Below, piece after piece: positions 61,280-64,000 of a stretch of 64,000 nt of DNA. Position 1 is the first letter of the stretch. Every line of letters starts with the position of its first letter. Source of the DNA: Emiliania huxleyi CCMP1516 (lineage: Eukaryota > Haptophyta > Isochrysidales > Noelaerhabdaceae); assembly GCF_000372725.1 (NCBI RefSeq), contig NW_005199684.1, positions 668,030-732,029 of the forward strand, read 5' to 3'. The translations under genes were made by a program, and so were the position numbers. The notes beneath the pieces are model-generated. The model saw only the letters and a program-made list of their open reading frames with translations, ran no database searches and was not told where the DNA came from.

Positions 61280-61490
61280 AATGCATAATGCAACGAAATG
61301 CAATCACCGCAAAATGCATCTAATGCATAATGCAACGAAATGCAATCACGCGCAAAATGCATCTAATGCATAATCTAGTGCATAATGCAATCACGCGCGA
61401 AATGCATCGATGCAACGAAATGCAATCAGCGAATGCAAGTTGTAATGCAGTTGTAATGCAGGCGGTGCATGCGAATGCAAAAAATGCAAT
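61280..61490. repeat. AATGCA-rich tandem repeat
   Basis: Units of about 42-48 bp built from AATGCATAATGCAACGAAAT and GCAATCACGCGC, three or more copies, decaying into simple AATGCA words at 61435-61490. Confidence 0.85.
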
Positions 61491-61559
61491 GCATGGGCAA
61501 AAACCACACGCATTTTGGGCAAGAACCACACTTTTCCCGCCCCGCGCGCTTCCGCGTGA

Positions 61560-61728
61560 GCGCCGCGGAGAATGTGCGCGAGTTCGAGCTGCAGAGTGGC
61601 GACGCGCTAGTCTTCGACACCCGAGCTCGGCGGCGGGGATCGCGCACGAATTGTGCGGGATCGGCGAGGCAGAGACTTGTCCGGCTGGGCTCGGCGAGCG
61701 GTTCGCGGAGCTGCGGCGATTTAGGTAG
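61560..61728 (+). pseudogene. AlkB-like 2OG-Fe(II) oxygenase C-terminal remnant
   Basis: One frame gives AAENVREFELQSGDALVFDT, the strand with G-D-x-L-V-F-D preceding the last metal ligand in AlkB-type folds. The next frame gives IAHELCGIGEAETCPAGLGE and RFAELRRFR with stop. The HxH-type ligand is not evident. Short, frame-broken and placed next to a repeat array; a tentative assignment. Confidence 0.35.
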
Positions 61729-62452
61729 GGGTTCCGGGTGCGGTTCTGATCATCTGCTCAGCACTAGTTTGCGGTGGCTTGTGATCCCGGCTCGCGGTGT
61801 GGTGGCTTGGTGGCCCGGGCTACTCGCGTAGGCGAGTGGGCGAGTGGGAGATCGCGCCCCTCTCCGACCAGCTCTCTTCACTTACTCGGCAGTCGTTTTC
61901 GTTTTTGCGATGTCGTCTCTACAAAAATAAATATTCTTAGCTTCGCCCTTGCCTCCGACGCTGGGGACAGAACCACACCAGTATCAGACCAGAGGGACTG
62001 CCCCCCTCCCCCACCTGCCCTGCTTACACGCACAGGATAGCATGCCCCGAGAGCGGCGACATTTGCGATTTGGCAGGGGTAACCTGGGAAGGAGGTTTGG
62101 TTGTGCTTTTTTTTTGCTCTCGAGGGAATGTTCTCTCGGCGCCCATGGCCTTCTGAGGTTTCGTACTAATGACGTCCTTCTTGGCACTTCGGGCGTCGGT
62201 TGTGCGTATCTGTTGTGTCTAATTCCCCCGGTAATGTGTTACGGGTATCGGTCGCTGAGTGGACACTACCTCTAGACCATCATCTACTCTGCTTGCTTCG
62301 GCCGTCGGCCGCTCGGTGCACGGTGGTCGAGTGGCTTCCGGATCGAATCGGCAGCTTTGACCCTTATAATTTTTTCACACCTGAGCGGGCCCAATTTTGC
62401 TCAGGCACCTCCGAATTCGAAATCGCGTCCTCACGCTTAGCGCTTGGTCTGA
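61729..62452. other. Intergenic
   Basis: No gene, RNA or repeat recognised apart from a T-run at 62108-62117. Confidence 0.5.
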
Positions 62453-63345
62453 GGGAGGGTGTAGAGGATGTAGAGTGTAGAGCGCTGTAGAGCTGTAGAG
62501 CTGTAGAGCGCTGTAGAGCGCTGTAGCGCTGTAGAGCTCTACATCCGCCGCGGGACGAACTGCGTGCGTTGTAGAGCGATGTAGAGGCGCTCTACAACGT
62601 GAAATCTCTACAACAAACTCTACATCAAAAGCGGCGAACGAGGCACGGTCGCTCTCCGACATGAGGCGCGTTGCACTTGCCAGTGCTGCCCTGGCCTTCT
62701 GTCTGCCCGCCCAATGGGTGGCAGGTGCCTCTGCTGCTGTGGCATGCCTCACGGCTGCGACTGGCCGGCGCCTCGGCGCGTCAGCTCGGCTCGGCGTAGC
62801 GATAGTGGCCAGCGCAACTCGCCTGGACTCAACGCTCAGCCAGGAGCTCCCGCACGCGCTGGCGCGAGGCATGGCGCATGCAACGCGCAGCAATGCTCGC
62901 CTCGCCTCGCGCAAATGCGACCGTCCTCGCAGCCGACAGTCCACCGCCTGCTAAAGAAGCACAGCGACGAATGCGGCACCGGCGACGCACGGCAGGCTGG
63001 TCATGACGCAGTTATAGGGTGTTGTGTGCCGTCAGAGTGACTCTCTGTGTGTCAGGGATAGTCAGGGCTGTCCATCAGAGCTCCAGTAAGCTCGGAGACA
63101 CCCCATTAGCGCGGCTCGACCTCTTTGAGTCACTGCCTTCCCGGCGGTTTGGCTGTAGAGCCTCTACAACAAACTCTACAGCAAAATCGAGCTCTACATC
63201 GCTCTACAACGCACGCAGTTCGTCCCGCGCCCGATGTAGAGCTCTACAGCTCTACAGCGCTCCAGAGCGCTCTACAGCTCTACAGCTCTACAGCGCTCTA
63301 CACTCTACATCCTCTACACCCTCCGCCCTCCCCTCAGCGCTTGGT
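62453..63345. mobile_element. Foldback-type element with long terminal inverted repeats
   Basis: Left arm 62453-62600 and right arm 63190-63330 are inverted copies, both made of TGTAGAGC / GCTGTAGAGCT subrepeats and ending inward with GGGACGAACTGCGTGCGTTG and GTAGAGCGATGTAGAG. The outer flanks also share an inverted AGCGCTTGG word. The 590-bp middle has a small ORF (62661-62954, signal-like MRRVALASAALAFCLPAQ) without recognised domain. Long subrepeat-containing inverted arms are the mark of foldback/MITE-like elements. No target-site duplication was identified. Confidence 0.7.
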
Positions 63346-63385
63346 GTGCGTCCGTTTTTCGTCACGGGTGATGTCGTCTCTACAC

Positions 63386-64000
63386 AGTCGCTCTCTTCCT
63401 CAAAGGTTTTGTCTTCTTTGCGATCCTGGACACCTGGAGTATGCCGTCGCCAACTGGCTAATGCGGCTGGAGAAGCGCATCGACGGCGCCGAGGAGAAGG
63501 CACGCGCCGAGGGAGCAGCTGCTGGCGTCGGCACGGCGGGCTCCGGCACAAAGCGCGAGCAAACGCTGCGACACCTTCCCCCCAGCAGCTTCCCGGCACT
63601 TCTCATGCCTGCAGCGTCTGAGCCCGCAGCGGTTGCTCGTGGGGACCAGCGGGCAGATGCTCTTGCGCGACCAACACCTCGATGTGGCTTCGAGGTGGCT
63701 GTACCCTATCGTATACGCAGTCGTGCTAGGTGTGTACTACGGGAGTTAGGACCAAGCTGGCTGCATCAACGGGCGTCCCGTGTACGAGTGCAGGCACTGT
63801 TACTGAGTCTGAGATGGCGCTCGTTGACGGCAAGTAAGTAGTCTCGCCACCGTCAACCACAATGCGGCCCCTTTGTGAGCTGTCTTCGGCTGCTGGACCC
63901 GCCCGCTAAGCTGCTCTCGCATACGCTGCTCAGCCTTAACTGGATCGCGCAGCAAAACAGGCGGCAGCTGCACCGAAAAGAAACGCGCGTTTTGGGTGAG
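63386..64000 (+). pseudogene. Inverted copy of the ligand-gated channel's last exon, frameshifted
   Basis: Begins with the last bases of the channel intron (CTCTCTTCCTCAAAG) and exon start GTTTTGTCTTCTTTGC, then carries an 8-bp insertion (CTGGACAC) near 63427 that breaks the frame, and a 1-bp insertion near 63603. M4 and the stop are still readable (WLYPIVYAVVLGVYYGS, stop about 63750), followed by the 3' flank. It lacks the ligand-binding and M1-M2 parts and cannot make a channel. It starts about 40 bp from the foldback element's right arm. Confidence 0.85.

Noticed and set aside
62661..62954. 97-residue ORF as a secreted protein gene
   Set aside because: Lies in the middle of the foldback element, lacks any domain; kept only as a note in that entry.

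Overview
The window looks like nuclear DNA of a GC-rich unicellular alga, most likely a haptophyte of the Emiliania/Chrysochromulina type. Reasons: genes are interrupted by short C-rich introns; more than half of the introns I could place use a GC donor instead of GT; proline-, alanine- and glycine-rich low-complexity coding is common; long (TG)n/(CA)n tracts and decayed mobile elements fill the gaps; and there is a UGA-containing MsrA gene with a SECIS-like hairpin. One 100-N assembly gap (51338-51437) lies inside an intron. The lineage call is inference. Splice sites were chosen by reading frame, phase and family similarity, not from transcripts.

Layout. 0.2-1.5 kb: a frame-broken, glycine-rich gag-like ORF (-). 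1.8-3.8 kb: one ORF joining a DUF218 domain to a triose-phosphate/nucleotide-sugar transporter (+). 4.0-4.6 kb: hAT transposase remnant. 4.9-8.1 kb: MMPL/RND-type 12-TM protein (+). 8.7-9.7 kb: GDPD-like protein (-). 10.0-14.7 kb: condensin-II subunit NCAPG2 in ten exons (+). 15.5-17.8 kb: Tweety-like membrane protein (-). 17.8-20.9 kb: dispersed-repeat field and (TG)n tract. 21.0-24.2 kb: PAN-like/proline-rich/pentapeptide-repeat surface protein (+). 25.3-28.3 kb: ammonium transporter fused to ankyrin repeats (-). 29.1-32.8 kb: alanine-rich coiled-coil protein with a 660-bp internal tandem repeat (-). 34-35.2 kb: glycosyltransferase (-). 36.7-37.6 kb: secreted or plastid-targeted unknown (+). 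38.9-40.1 kb: alpha/beta hydrolase (+). 40.4-44.8 kb: C2/class-3 lipase with at least 13 exons (+). 45.0-45.7 kb: selenoprotein MsrA with a SECIS candidate (-). 45.8-49 kb: RCC1 remnant, unknown ORF and a broken OPR/RAP-type gene among palindromic GC-rich arrays. 51.1-53.7 kb: HtrA/DegP protease in seven exons (-). 53.9-55.2 kb: frameshifted unknown conserved ORF (+). 55.8-56.4 kb: BSD-domain protein (+). 57.3-58.9 kb: Cys-loop ligand-gated channel (-). 59.4-61 kb: RING/IBR-like zinc protein (-). 61-64 kb: repeats, an AlkB-like remnant, a foldback-type element, and an inverted copy of the channel's last exon running off the window.

The genes are unrelated housekeeping, membrane and surface functions, each with its own presumed promoter; I see no cluster acting in one pathway. 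The most notable signals are the Sec-MsrA with its SECIS candidate, 11-bp minisatellites sharing CTCGG confined to introns of three genes, the domain fusions (DUF218-transporter and ammonium transporter-ankyrin), and the inverted exon duplication beside a foldback element.
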